From CAZELM01 sp964512995 (GTDB lineage: Bacteria > CSSED10-310), in contig CAZELM010000064.1 in assembly GCA_964512995.1 (NCBI GenBank), positions 1 to 22,236 on the forward strand: a DNA stretch of 22,236 nt, given 5' to 3'. This document shows positions 14,690-22,236 of this stretch, one piece after another. Made by a program: the position numbers and the translations under genes. The notes beneath the pieces are model-generated. The model had not been told where the DNA came from. It ran no database searches and saw nothing but the letters and a program-made list of their open reading frames with translations. Each line of letters begins with the position of its first letter. Position 1 is the first letter of the stretch.

Positions 14690-17218
14690 ATGAAGTCATT
14701 TTTTCGATGTCTCGTTTTTTTTCACGTATCGATTTTAATGTTGGGAGCTGCCATGCCGACGGGCGCGACAACGATCTATGTACCGGACAATTACACGACG
14801 ATTCAAGCTGCCATCACTGCGGCAGCGACGGGTGACCAGATTCTGATACGCGATGGCACGTATACCGGTGTCAGCAACAAGAATCTTTCGTTCGGAGGGA
14901 AAGCTATCACGGTACGATCTGCGAATGATAATCCCGGTGCGTGTATCATTGATTGCCAGAGCAATGGCCGTGCTTTCATTTTCAATAATGGTGAATCAGG
15001 AAATGCGGTTGTTCAGGGAATTACCATCCGGAACGGGCGCATCACATCCGGTGAGTTTCCGGACAATTGCGGAGGTGGAGTGTATATATCGGGTGCATCT
15101 CCCACCATCACGAATTGCATCTTCGAAAATAATTACACTGTTCATTCGGGAGGCGGTCTGTTTGCCTGCAACAACGCCAGCCCCGACATTATCGGGTGCA
15201 CGTTCCGCGGGAATACTGCCGATCAGGGCGGTGGAATCGGAGCGGATATGACGACCATCTCGATCGTGGACTGCCTGATTACGAACAATGATGCCTCCAA
15301 CTGGGTTGGGGGAGGAATTTACATTTTCGGCTGGAATCCTGTCACAATCACCCGATGCATCATCACGGATAATGTCGCGAATCAGGGTGGCGGATGTTTA
15401 TTCTATGGCGGATCCGATATCACGGTGACAAACTGCATCATCGCCGGCAATTCAGCCAGTTCAGATGGAGGCGGGATCAATGCGCAACATGGCGGGATTA
15501 TCATCAATTCCACTATCACCGGAAACACGGCTTCCAATACCGGCGGAATATATCACTGGAGCGGACCATTGACCGTCCGGAATACCATCATCTGGAACAA
15601 TGTATCCGCTGAAATCTGGTCGAATGCCTCCAGTGAACTGAGTGTCACTTATTCCGATATCCAGGGCGGCTGGACCGGAACGGGGAACATCGATTGTGAC
15701 CCGACCTTCATAGTGGGAAGCCCCGCATATCATCTGACTTCCAGCAGTTGCTGCAAAGATACTGGCACCTCCAGTGGAGCACCATCGGATGATATCGATG
15801 GCGAATCCCGGCCATATGGCGGCGGGTATGACATCGGCGCTGATGAATACTATCCTGAATTCCCTGACTGCGACATTCTGGTACCAGATGATTACTCCAC
15901 CATTCAGGCCGCTATCACTGCCGCATCCGCCGGGCAGGTCATCTGTATCCGCAACGGCACCTATGCGGGAACGGGCAATACCGCACTCAATTTTGGAGGG
16001 AAAGCCATCACCGTGCGATCTGCGACCAATGATCCCGAAGCCTGCATCATCGATTGTGGAAATACGACGCGGGGTTTTGTCTTCACCAGTGGTGAGAGTG
16101 CATCATCGGTCGTCAGTGGATTGACCATCCGAAACGGACGAATCACTTCGGGTGACTTTCCGGACAACTGCGGTGGCGGTATGTACATCTCCGGCTCTTC
16201 ACCGACGATCACACACTGCATCTTCGAGAATAACTACTCCATTCATTCCGGAGGCGGTCTGTTTGCATGCAACAACGCCAGTCCGGACGTCACCACTTGT
16301 ACGTTCCGTGGGAATACCGCCGATCAGGGCGGTGGAATCGGAGCGGATATGACGACCATCTCGATCGCGGATTGCCTGATTACGAACAATGATGCCTCCA
16401 ACTGGGTTGGAGGTGGAATTTACATTTTCGGCTGGAATCCTGTCGCGATCACCCGATGCATCATCACGGATAATGTGGCAAATCATGGTGGCGGATGTTT
16501 CTTCTATGGTGGAGCCGATATCACGGTAACTAACTGCATCATCGCCGGCAATTCAGCCAGTTCAGATGGAGGCGGGATCAATTCGCAACATGGTGGGATC
16601 ATCATCAATTCCACCATCACCGCAAACACGGCTGCCGATACGGGAGGTATTTATCATTGGAGCGGTCCGTTGACCGTCCGGAATACCATCATCTGGAACA
16701 ATGCATCCGCTGAAATCTGGTCGAATGCCTCCAGTGAACTGAGTGTCACTTATTCCGACATCCAGGGCGGCTGGACCGGGACGGGGAATATCGATTGCGA
16801 TCCCATCTTCTCTGCGGATCCAGAGTACCATCTGAGTGACGGCAGTTGCTGCATCAATGCCGGTACGGGCTCCGGAGCGCCGGCAGACGACATCGATGGA
16901 GACACCCGGCCAATCAGTGGCGGGTATGATATTGGAGCAGACGAAAGCCCATTCAACCCTCCACCGACACCGACGCCAACAGACACACCGACTGTCACAC
17001 CAACAAACACGCCGACCAGCACTCCAACACCCATTCCGACGGAGACGCCGACTGCGACCTTTACACCAATGGATACGCCCACGCCGGAACCGACAGCAAC
17101 GCCCACGACACCGCCACCGATTCCCACCATGGGTGGTCTGGGAATGGGACTGCTCATTCTGGTGTTCTCTACGTTGTTGGGCCGGAGCTTTTTGGGGAGG
17201 TCCGCTTCTGTAAAATAA
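14690..17218 (+). CDS. Secreted tandem parallel beta-helix protein with Thr-Pro linker and C-terminal sorting signal
   Basis: This encodes about 842 aa. The ATG at 14690 has aaagga 7 nt upstream and starts a signal peptide (about 1-26). An upstream in-frame GTG at 14552 would add 46 non-signal residues and is rejected. Two copies of a right-handed parallel beta-helix module of about 360 aa follow. Each begins VPD(N/D)Y(T/S)TIQAAITAA, contains repeated GGG(I/V)(Y/F) and TITNCIF-like coils, and ends GGYDIGADE, as in pectate-lyase/NosD-like secreted proteins. No polysaccharide-lyase active site is apparent. A Thr-Pro linker (about 755-805) leads to IPTMGG, a hydrophobic helix and a short Arg-containing end. 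This resembles IPTL/PEP-CTERM tripartite signals processed by an exosortase-like enzyme. The product is probably a cell-surface or released carbohydrate-binding or adhesive protein. A terminator follows. Confidence 0.85.
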   Translation: MKSFFRCLVFFHVSILMLGAAMPTGATTIYVPDNYTTIQAAITAAATGDQILIRDGTYTGVSNKNLSFGGKAITVRSANDNPGACIIDCQSNGRAFIFNNGESGNAVVQGITIRNGRITSGEFPDNCGGGVYISGASPTITNCIFENNYTVHSGGGLFACNNASPDIIGCTFRGNTADQGGGIGADMTTISIVDCLITNNDASNWVGGGIYIFGWNPVTITRCIITDNVANQGGGCLFYGGSDITVTNCIIAGNSASSDGGGINAQHGGIIINSTITGNTASNTGGIYHWSGPLTVRNTIIWNNVSAEIWSNASSELSVTYSDIQGGWTGTGNIDCDPTFIVGSPAYHLTSSSCCKDTGTSSGAPSDDIDGESRPYGGGYDIGADEYYPEFPDCDILVPDDYSTIQAAITAASAGQVICIRNGTYAGTGNTALNFGGKAITVRSATNDPEACIIDCGNTTRGFVFTSGESASSVVSGLTIRNGRITSGDFPDNCGGGMYISGSSPTITHCIFENNYSIHSGGGLFACNNASPDVTTCTFRGNTADQGGGIGADMTTISIADCLITNNDASNWVGGGIYIFGWNPVAITRCIITDNVANHGGGCFFYGGADITVTNCIIAGNSASSDGGGINSQHGGIIINSTITANTAADTGGIYHWSGPLTVRNTIIWNNASAEIWSNASSELSVTYSDIQGGWTGTGNIDCDPIFSADPEYHLSDGSCCINAGTGSGAPADDIDGDTRPISGGYDIGADESPFNPPPTPTPTDTPTVTPTNTPTSTPTPIPTETPTATFTPMDTPTPEPTATPTTPPPIPTMGGLGMGLLILVFSTLLGRSFLGRSASVK
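14775..15846 (+). repeat. Beta-helix module, first copy
   Basis: First of two in-frame intragenic duplicates, separated by a 1101-bp offset over most of their length. It aligns with 15876-16944. Similarity is modest at the start but about 95 percent in the middle (15204-15396 against 16305-16497, by eye). Confidence 0.85.
15876..16944 (+). repeat. Beta-helix module, second copy
   Basis: Second copy of the intragenic duplication in the beta-helix gene, one codon shorter near its end than the first. Uneven nucleotide identity along the pair suggests gene conversion after an older duplication. Confidence 0.85.
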
Positions 17219-17244
17219 AACGCTGATACGATAATCATTTCTCC

Positions 17245-17281
17245 AACGCCGGACTCGTCATGATGGTGAGTTCGGCGTTTT
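17245..17281 (+). terminator. Rho-independent terminator of the beta-helix gene
   Basis: A 12-bp stem (aacgccggactc with gagttcggcgtt, one G-U pair) closes an 11-nt loop and is followed by a short run of T, 26 bases after the stop codon. Position and strand fit termination of the beta-helix transcript. Confidence 0.75.
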
Positions 17282-17355
17282 ATGTACCAGACAATGTGTG
17301 AGGGAAAGAAAATTTAATCCTGAGAAATGCATGAGAAATAACAGATCTGTGGAGA

Positions 17356-17473
17356 TTCTCACACGAAGACGCGAAGATACGAATAAATACAAGATGTTTC
17401 TGAAAAAATAAGAAGTTCTCACACGAAGACGCGAAAACACGAATAATACAAGATGTTTCTGAAAAAATAATAA
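17356..17473 (+). repeat. Two-copy 60-bp tandem repeat
   Basis: Copies at 17356-17415 and about 17416-17473 each read ttctcacacgaagacgcgaa, then a variable few bases, then tacaagatgtttctgaaaaa. Within each copy the cgaag word recurs at 8-bp spacing. The family is the same as 58-181. With two units and no distinct spacers, it is not a CRISPR array. Confidence 0.85.
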
Positions 17474-17673
17474 GAGTGAGAAATAAAGATTTAAATTCAA
17501 GCAATTCACACATATGCCCTTCTCCATTCAGAAGCTGTTGATTTAATCGGATTTTCGGGTTTTTCTGTCTGAGATGGGTCTTGCAACTGATTGTATTTAA
17601 AGCACATCAAAAATCCAGAAACAGTGAAAAATGTCGATTTGGGGACTATATCAACAGACTCTTCATGGAGAAG

Positions 17674-17692
17674 GGTTGGGGATGAGGTCAAA
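17674..17692 (+). repeat. 19-bp dispersed repeat, direct copy
   Basis: The sequence ggttggggatgaggtcaaa is identical to the minus strand of 11831-11849. It lies in the AT-rich gap before the CRISPR-associated genes. Confidence 0.85.
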
Positions 17693-17821
17693 CCTTGTGC
17701 TTTGACCATTTTTCTGATTAAATGTGCCTCATCTGGTTACAATCTTCCGCTCTGCATGGTTTTTGTCTGATTACTCACTGAATCACACCGAAAACATCAA
17801 TCGAAGAGAAAGGACGATGCA

Positions 17822-18661
17822 ATGAAACGAAACGTAAAACTGAGCAAATTTCCCTGGAAGGCATTGATGTCACTCGGATCATCCATTCTCACGGGTGGAT
17901 GGGCTGCGGATGGTATCAAAGGTGATCCTCTGTTTACCTGGATCCCAATTCTGTGTAATTACCCCATCATCATAACCAGTGTGGTGACCATTTTGTTCAT
18001 TTCCTCCATTGCCTGGGCTTATAGCCGGAGAAGCGATTTTCTGGCGTTCAGAACCCTCAACCAGGAAGAATGTTCTCCCCATTCCTGTCTGATCCTGCCA
18101 TTATCGATTATGCTTCCCAAACCTGTCACCTCTGATTTTCCCATCCAGTTCGCCTCGGGGGTATCCATTCCCGGAGATGATTTGCAGACCGATATTGAGG
18201 GACTTAATCCTGCGAAATGGAACTGGCAGCAGATGCTGCGGGTACTCCAAATCCACCAGCATACCCTTAAGCACGTTTTTTTAATTGGATCCGCCGATAC
18301 AGAATATCAGGGCAAAAAAACACTCGGTTCTTTTCATGATATTACATTTGCGAAAAAAATCATAAAAAAATACTGTCCCAATATCGTCAAGATAGATGAT
18401 ATAGATCACTATGGCACGCCAGTGGATTTCGAAGATTTCAAGAGCCTCGTATCTGTAATGGAAGAAGGGATCTCGTTCTATAAGAAAAAGGGATTACATG
18501 AACAGGATATCATCATCGATGCAACCGGCGGCCAAAAAATAACCAGCATCGCCGCAGCCGTCGTCACGATGAACAATAACGTAACATTCCATTATGTTCA
18601 GACCAATCCCCCTAATCGCGTGCTGGCGTATGATCTGCTCATTCAATCCGAACAGAAATGA
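17822..18661 (+). CDS. Membrane-anchored CARF-domain protein (Cam1-like architecture)
   Basis: This encodes 279 aa, ATG 17822, with aaagga 7 nt upstream. The N-terminus has a weakly hydrophobic stretch (about 13-29) and a strong transmembrane helix (about 40-66) followed by Arg69-Arg70. Positive-inside rules thus place the C-terminus in the cytosol. Residues about 88-279 form a CARF-type Rossmann domain: a first strand CLILPLSI, HVFLIGS in the middle, and the diagnostic DATGGQKITSIAAA (from 233) that lines the cyclic-oligoadenylate pocket in CARF proteins. Transmembrane-CARF fusions such as Cam1 are type III CRISPR effectors that disturb the membrane when Cas10 makes cyclic oligoadenylate. 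It is first in a row with RT-Cas1 (45 nt downstream) and a Card1-like nuclease. The CARF call is strong. Cam1 orthology is not shown, and the protein is longer than I remember for Cam1. Confidence 0.82.
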   Translation: MKRNVKLSKFPWKALMSLGSSILTGGWAADGIKGDPLFTWIPILCNYPIIITSVVTILFISSIAWAYSRRSDFLAFRTLNQEECSPHSCLILPLSIMLPKPVTSDFPIQFASGVSIPGDDLQTDIEGLNPAKWNWQQMLRVLQIHQHTLKHVFLIGSADTEYQGKKTLGSFHDITFAKKIIKKYCPNIVKIDDIDHYGTPVDFEDFKSLVSVMEEGISFYKKKGLHEQDIIIDATGGQKITSIAAAVVTMNNNVTFHYVQTNPPNRVLAYDLLIQSEQK

Positions 18662-18706
18662 TCCCGCTGATCAACTGAATCAATCACTCAAAAACAGATT
18701 GATCCC

Positions 18707-21151
18707 ATGCAGATCATTAAACAGATCACCAAACTGAACAACCTGCATTCCGCCTGGCGCTACATCCGGACCCACAGCAAAGATCTGGGCATCGACCGCG
18801 ACAGCCTTCATGAATTTGAGCTGAAACTCTCCAGAAATCTGGAAATCCTCCGGCTCGATATCGATGAATCCAAGTTCATCCCATCACCCAACCGGCAGAT
18901 GGTGATCGACAAACCGGGGAAACCCGGCGAAAAACGGGAGCTTCGCATCCCGCAACTCCGCGATAAAATCGTCCAGCAGGCCGTACGGCTGGTGATCGAA
19001 CCCATTCTGGAAAAGAAATTCCTCGACACCAGCTATGCCTATCGTCCCGGACGCGGCTGCCATCGCGCCATCCGGCGCGTGCAACACGAGATCCGGCATT
19101 TCAATGCCCTGTTTGCCGTTCGAAGCGATATCGACAACTTCTTTGACAGCATTTCCCATGATGTCCTTCTGGAGCAGTTCCGGAAACTGTTTCCCGACAC
19201 CCGACTCCAGGAACTGATCATGCTGTTCGTCAAAAACGGCCTGATCGCCATTGACGGGAAATACATCGGCAGCGAAACCGGCGTGCCAACCGGAAGCATC
19301 CTCGCACCGCTCCTGTCCAATCTCTATCTGCACGATCTCGACCGGTTCATGACCGATAAAAAAGCCGGATATATCCGGTATGCCGATGATTTCATCGTGA
19401 TGTGCCAGAATAAACAACATCTCCTGAACCTGCGCCAGGATATCCATTCGTTTCTGACCCAGACGCTCCGGCTGAAGCTGAATGTGGAGCGCAAGGAACC
19501 CTATTCGATTCATGACGGATTTCCTTTTCTCGGGCTGTCCATCCGACGGAACCGCATCACCATCCTCCCGGAAAAAATCCAGAAAATCCGCGAGTCATTG
19601 CGGCATCTGGAGCGGATATCGCGATATTGGAATATCCGCAGCGTCATCCTGAAAACAACCGAAAAAGCCGCGGGATGGTACCATTATTATAAGATCACCG
19701 ACAACACGGACGAACTCCGTCAGATCGAAACCGCAATCTGGAAACTGCTTCGCAAATCGGTCCATCACCGCGTGAAACGGGGATATATCAAACACATCGA
19801 TGATATCGATCCGCTGCTGCTGGGTTTTCCGGTCGCAGTGACCAGCCTGGAAACGCTTCTGGCGGAATTGAAAGCCGAACCACCGGCTCAGACATCCTCC
19901 AGTCAACCGGCTGACCGGACCAGTGCCAGAGCGGAATCTGCTGCTCCACCCGCGAAACCGCAGCCCGTTGTATCAGAACCTGAATCGCTGGCCAGTGAGA
20001 TTCAGCCCAGTGCCAATCCAGAACCGGAAGACACGCATCCACCCGCTCCCCAAAAAGAAAAAAAGGAAGATGCGGTCACGCAGCAGGTGGAAGGGAAACT
20101 GGCCAAACAGCGCCGGATTTATCAGAAAGCATATATCCGGTCTTCGGAGCTGGCGATCTGGACGCAGGGGGCGCATCTGGGAGCCACCGCAAACCGGATT
20201 TCCGTGCGCATTCAGGGACAGCGAAACCAGGATATACCGGCTGACCGGATCAAACATGTGACGATCCAGAGTCTTTCCACGATGTTCACCGGTCATTTCG
20301 TCAAACTGTGCAGTGAACATGGAATAGCGGCCACATTTCTTGACAGGAAAGGCGACCCCATCGCCTGCATTCATCCGGTATCCCGGACCGATATCGACCT
20401 GCTGATCCGGCAACTGGCGTGTTCGGAGAACCGGACCGGACTGGACATTTCGCGGGAGATCATCGAAGGAAAAATCCGGAATCAGCTCAATCTGCTCAAA
20501 TATTACCGCAAACGGATCGAGTCGGAGGATGCGAAGAAACTGGACGAACTGAGCATCCGGTGGAACAATCTCGAAACGGTCATCGATCAACTGGTCACAT
20601 GGGAGCCTCCCGATCAGCATGCGGAGGGGCTTCAGAGCCTGTTGAACATCGAGAGCCGGGCAGGTTACGAGTATTGGGCGGGGGTGCGCATTCTGGTTCG
20701 GGACGACATCGAATTTACACGGCGGGAACGCGCTGGTGCGAAAGATCCGTTCAATATGGCTCTGAATTATGGGTATGGTATTTTATACAGCCGGTTGTTC
20801 AATTATTGCCACCTGGCCGGACTGGAACCCGCGATCGGAATTTTTCATAAGCATCATCGGGGAAAGCCGGCTCTGACATTCGATCTCATCGAGGAGTTTC
20901 GGGCGTTTATCGTCGACCGGACCGTCATCGGCATGGTGACCCGCGGCGAAAAAATCAATGTGGAAGGCGAGTGGCTGACGAAAGAAATCCGGCAACGGCT
21001 TGCCGCTAAAATACTCCAGCGGATCGGGACATCGACATCGTATCGCGGCGAGTCCTGCTCCCTGGATCAGGTGATGATGAAACAGGTGGAACGGTTGAAG
21101 AATCATTTGCAGGATAAGGAATCCTATCGGGCGTTTGTCGCCCGTTGGTAA
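18707..21151 (+). CDS. Reverse transcriptase-Cas1 fusion protein
   Basis: This encodes 814 aa, ATG 18707, with no strong ribosome site. Residues about 1-375 are a group II intron-like reverse transcriptase: SDIDNFFDSI with catalytic Asp141, PTGSILAPLLSNLYL (from 194), and YADD (225-228), then a thumb-like region. A linker of about 90 residues rich in Pro, Ser and Glu (about 380-470) joins a complete Cas1 domain (about 475-814). Its metal-binding residues are Glu649 (NIESRAGYEYW), His714 (GIFHKHHRGK) and Glu729 (DLIEEF). Known RT-Cas1 proteins integrate spacers, and some acquire them from RNA through cDNA, mostly in type III systems. This one lacks the N-terminal Cas6 domain found in some fusions. 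No cas2 is seen in the window. All catalytic motifs are intact, so activity is likely. Confidence 0.95.
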   Translation: MQIIKQITKLNNLHSAWRYIRTHSKDLGIDRDSLHEFELKLSRNLEILRLDIDESKFIPSPNRQMVIDKPGKPGEKRELRIPQLRDKIVQQAVRLVIEPILEKKFLDTSYAYRPGRGCHRAIRRVQHEIRHFNALFAVRSDIDNFFDSISHDVLLEQFRKLFPDTRLQELIMLFVKNGLIAIDGKYIGSETGVPTGSILAPLLSNLYLHDLDRFMTDKKAGYIRYADDFIVMCQNKQHLLNLRQDIHSFLTQTLRLKLNVERKEPYSIHDGFPFLGLSIRRNRITILPEKIQKIRESLRHLERISRYWNIRSVILKTTEKAAGWYHYYKITDNTDELRQIETAIWKLLRKSVHHRVKRGYIKHIDDIDPLLLGFPVAVTSLETLLAELKAEPPAQTSSSQPADRTSARAESAAPPAKPQPVVSEPESLASEIQPSANPEPEDTHPPAPQKEKKEDAVTQQVEGKLAKQRRIYQKAYIRSSELAIWTQGAHLGATANRISVRIQGQRNQDIPADRIKHVTIQSLSTMFTGHFVKLCSEHGIAATFLDRKGDPIACIHPVSRTDIDLLIRQLACSENRTGLDISREIIEGKIRNQLNLLKYYRKRIESEDAKKLDELSIRWNNLETVIDQLVTWEPPDQHAEGLQSLLNIESRAGYEYWAGVRILVRDDIEFTRRERAGAKDPFNMALNYGYGILYSRLFNYCHLAGLEPAIGIFHKHHRGKPALTFDLIEEFRAFIVDRTVIGMVTRGEKINVEGEWLTKEIRQRLAAKILQRIGTSTSYRGESCSLDQVMMKQVERLKNHLQDKESYRAFVARW

Positions 21152-21224
21152 CGGCCCGGTATCGCAGACCGGCATCGGACTGCCAAACCGGCCACTGACA
21201 GAAACCTTTTATGGGGACAGAATT

Positions 21225-22236
21225 ATGAATCTGATCAGTTTACTGGACGGTCACTCACTACCCAAACTTGTCGTATATAAACAACTCCGCCCCAGCAGCG
21301 TCGTGATCTTTCATACGGATACCGATGCGGTGATCGAGTATCAGCAGGAATTCCATGATTGGATTGCCGATCGGAACATCCCGGTCCGTTCCATCCGGAT
21401 CGATGAAGCGGACATGACGGGGATGAACCGCATTTTTTCGGCCCATTTTCAGGAACTGGCTCCGGATGACACGCTGATCGATTTAACGGGAGCCGGTCCG
21501 GTGATGGTCATCGCAGCTTCCCAGGCAGCCGAGCCGTATCAAATCCGAACAGTCTGTCTGGATGATGATACCAACACATTGATCTACATGCCGGACGGTG
21601 AAAAACAACCCATTTCCGTGAAAATGGATATCGAGGAGATCTTTGAATCATCGGGCCGGCGGATCATCACTGCCCGAAGCCGGTTTGAAAATACCAGTCG
21701 TCCGCACATGGAACTGTCGTATTTCGTGGGAAAACATTATGGCCAACTCAAGAAACTGTTCCGCCGCATCAATGGATGGTATCAGGATCCGAATATGGAT
21801 TTCATCCGTTTTCATCTGGGACAGGCGCTCAATCCGCCACTGGTGAATTTCCTGAATTACGCCCACGAACTCGGATACATCCACTATCTGTCGTTCACGC
21901 CGCATATGGTCTGTTTCCAGCCATCCAACGGCTCCGATCACCGGAAATTTTTCTGTGGGAGCTGGCTGGAATGGTATGTGGTGCAGATGGCCAAGCGCTG
22001 CAGACCGGATGATCTCCTGATGGGAGTCCAGTTGCAGTGGGACGAAGACGATGACGCGAGTTCCAGATACGAAATCGATGTGGCATTCATCAAGAACGAC
22101 CGGTTGATTTTTGTGGAGTGCAAATCCGGGGGACGCATCATCGAGGGAGGGAATGAAATCGTATTCCATCTGCACCGGTTGAGTGTTGAGAGTCACATTA
22201 TAAGACTGTCTTTCAGGCTATTTTCTCGAATTAAAT
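21225..22236 (+). CDS. Card1/Can2-like CARF nuclease (DUF1887 family), 3' end missing
   Basis: This open frame runs from ATG 21225 (ggggac 6 nt upstream) off the window end: 337 codons with no stop. The N-terminal half is a CARF domain with LIDLTGAGPV (from 85), where the more usual GG.K signature is altered. The C-terminal half is a PD-(D/E)xK nuclease: Glu249 in SWLEWYV, Asp285 in EIDVAF, and Glu298-Cys299-Lys300 in FVECKSG. Card1 and Can2 are cyclic tetra-adenylate-activated enzymes that cut single-stranded nucleic acid or nick DNA. The family normally continues about 40 residues further, with a Lys-Leu helix and a Gly-Gly turn. Here similarity fades at about residue 320, where the 53-bp terminal inverted repeat begins. 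The gene may be interrupted there, or the contig end may be artificial. Confidence 0.85.
   Translation, partial: MNLISLLDGHSLPKLVVYKQLRPSSVVIFHTDTDAVIEYQQEFHDWIADRNIPVRSIRIDEADMTGMNRIFSAHFQELAPDDTLIDLTGAGPVMVIAASQAAEPYQIRTVCLDDDTNTLIYMPDGEKQPISVKMDIEEIFESSGRRIITARSRFENTSRPHMELSYFVGKHYGQLKKLFRRINGWYQDPNMDFIRFHLGQALNPPLVNFLNYAHELGYIHYLSFTPHMVCFQPSNGSDHRKFFCGSWLEWYVVQMAKRCRPDDLLMGVQLQWDEDDDASSRYEIDVAFIKNDRLIFVECKSGGRIIEGGNEIVFHLHRLSVESHIIRLSFRLFSRIK
22184..22236. repeat. Right arm of 53-bp terminal inverted repeat
   Basis: This is the exact reverse complement of 2-54. Read inward from the breakpoint, the putative element end begins tgttgagagtcacattataa. It starts inside the Card1-like frame, and the codons beyond it do not look like the family's C-terminus. 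Confidence 0.95.

Larger units (their letters stand above)
17282..17821. other. AT-rich intergenic region before the CRISPR-associated genes
   Basis: About 540 bases with lower GC than the flanking coding DNA. It holds the 60-bp tandem repeat (17356-17473) and the 19-bp dispersed repeat (17674-17692). Short minus-strand frames inside it overlap the repeats and have no recognisable features. No CRISPR repeat-spacer structure is seen. The CARF gene's ribosome site (aaagga, 17809-17814) marks its right edge. Confidence 0.5.

Noticed and set aside
17356..17473. Possible CRISPR array just upstream of the CARF and RT-Cas1 genes
   Set aside because: The two 60-bp units are nearly identical along their whole length, so there are no spacers. 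It is a tandem copy of the dispersed repeat family.
17506..17709. Small minus-strand gene before the CARF gene
   Set aside because: The 67-codon frame runs through the 19-bp dispersed repeat, has no recognisable domain and sits in AT-rich repeat DNA. It is not supportable as a gene.

Overview
The window looks like a metagenomic contig from an uncultured, probably diderm, bacterium. Exported multidomain proteins with Thr-Pro-rich linkers, a C-terminal IPT-type sorting signal, gingipain-like and M14-like secreted proteins, and moderately GC-rich coding DNA separated by AT-richer, repeat-laden intergenic DNA are typical of candidate phyla. The sequence alone does not fix the phylum. Three families of short dispersed intergenic repeats recur in the gaps.

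Layout. (1) 424-7495: three plus-strand genes for exported proteins, in close spacing. They encode an M14 carboxypeptidase-like protein that has lost zinc ligands, a C25 gingipain-like protein whose catalytic His is replaced by Glu, and a protein of three carboxypeptidase-regulatory-like repeats. The first and third share an unnamed C-terminal domain. (2) 7779-11787: a tightly coupled three-gene operon. It encodes a DUF2207-like membrane protein ending in a Cys-His-Ser-Ala repeat tail, a PqqD-radical SAM-SPASM enzyme whose start overlaps the previous stop, and a four-helix membrane protein overlapping by ATGA. This looks like an undescribed radical-SAM system that modifies a CXXX repeat borne on a membrane protein. 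(3) 12021-14123, minus strand: a UvrD-type helicase with an N-terminal RelE/ParE-like domain. (4) 14690-17218: a secreted double parallel beta-helix protein with a Thr-Pro linker and sorting signal, followed by a terminator.

(5) 17822-22236: part of a CRISPR-Cas locus, most likely type III. It holds a membrane-anchored CARF protein (Cam1-like architecture), an RT-Cas1 fusion, and a Card1/Can2-like CARF nuclease that runs off the end. RT-Cas1 would acquire spacers, including from RNA. The two CARF proteins would be cyclic-oligoadenylate-triggered effectors, one at the membrane and one cleaving nucleic acid. No Cas10, Cas2, Cas6 or CRISPR array lies in the window, so the signal source must be outside it.

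The first and last 53 bases of the window are perfect reverse complements. The Card1-like reading frame stops resembling its family about where this repeat begins. Either an insertion-element end or an assembly fold-back lies there.
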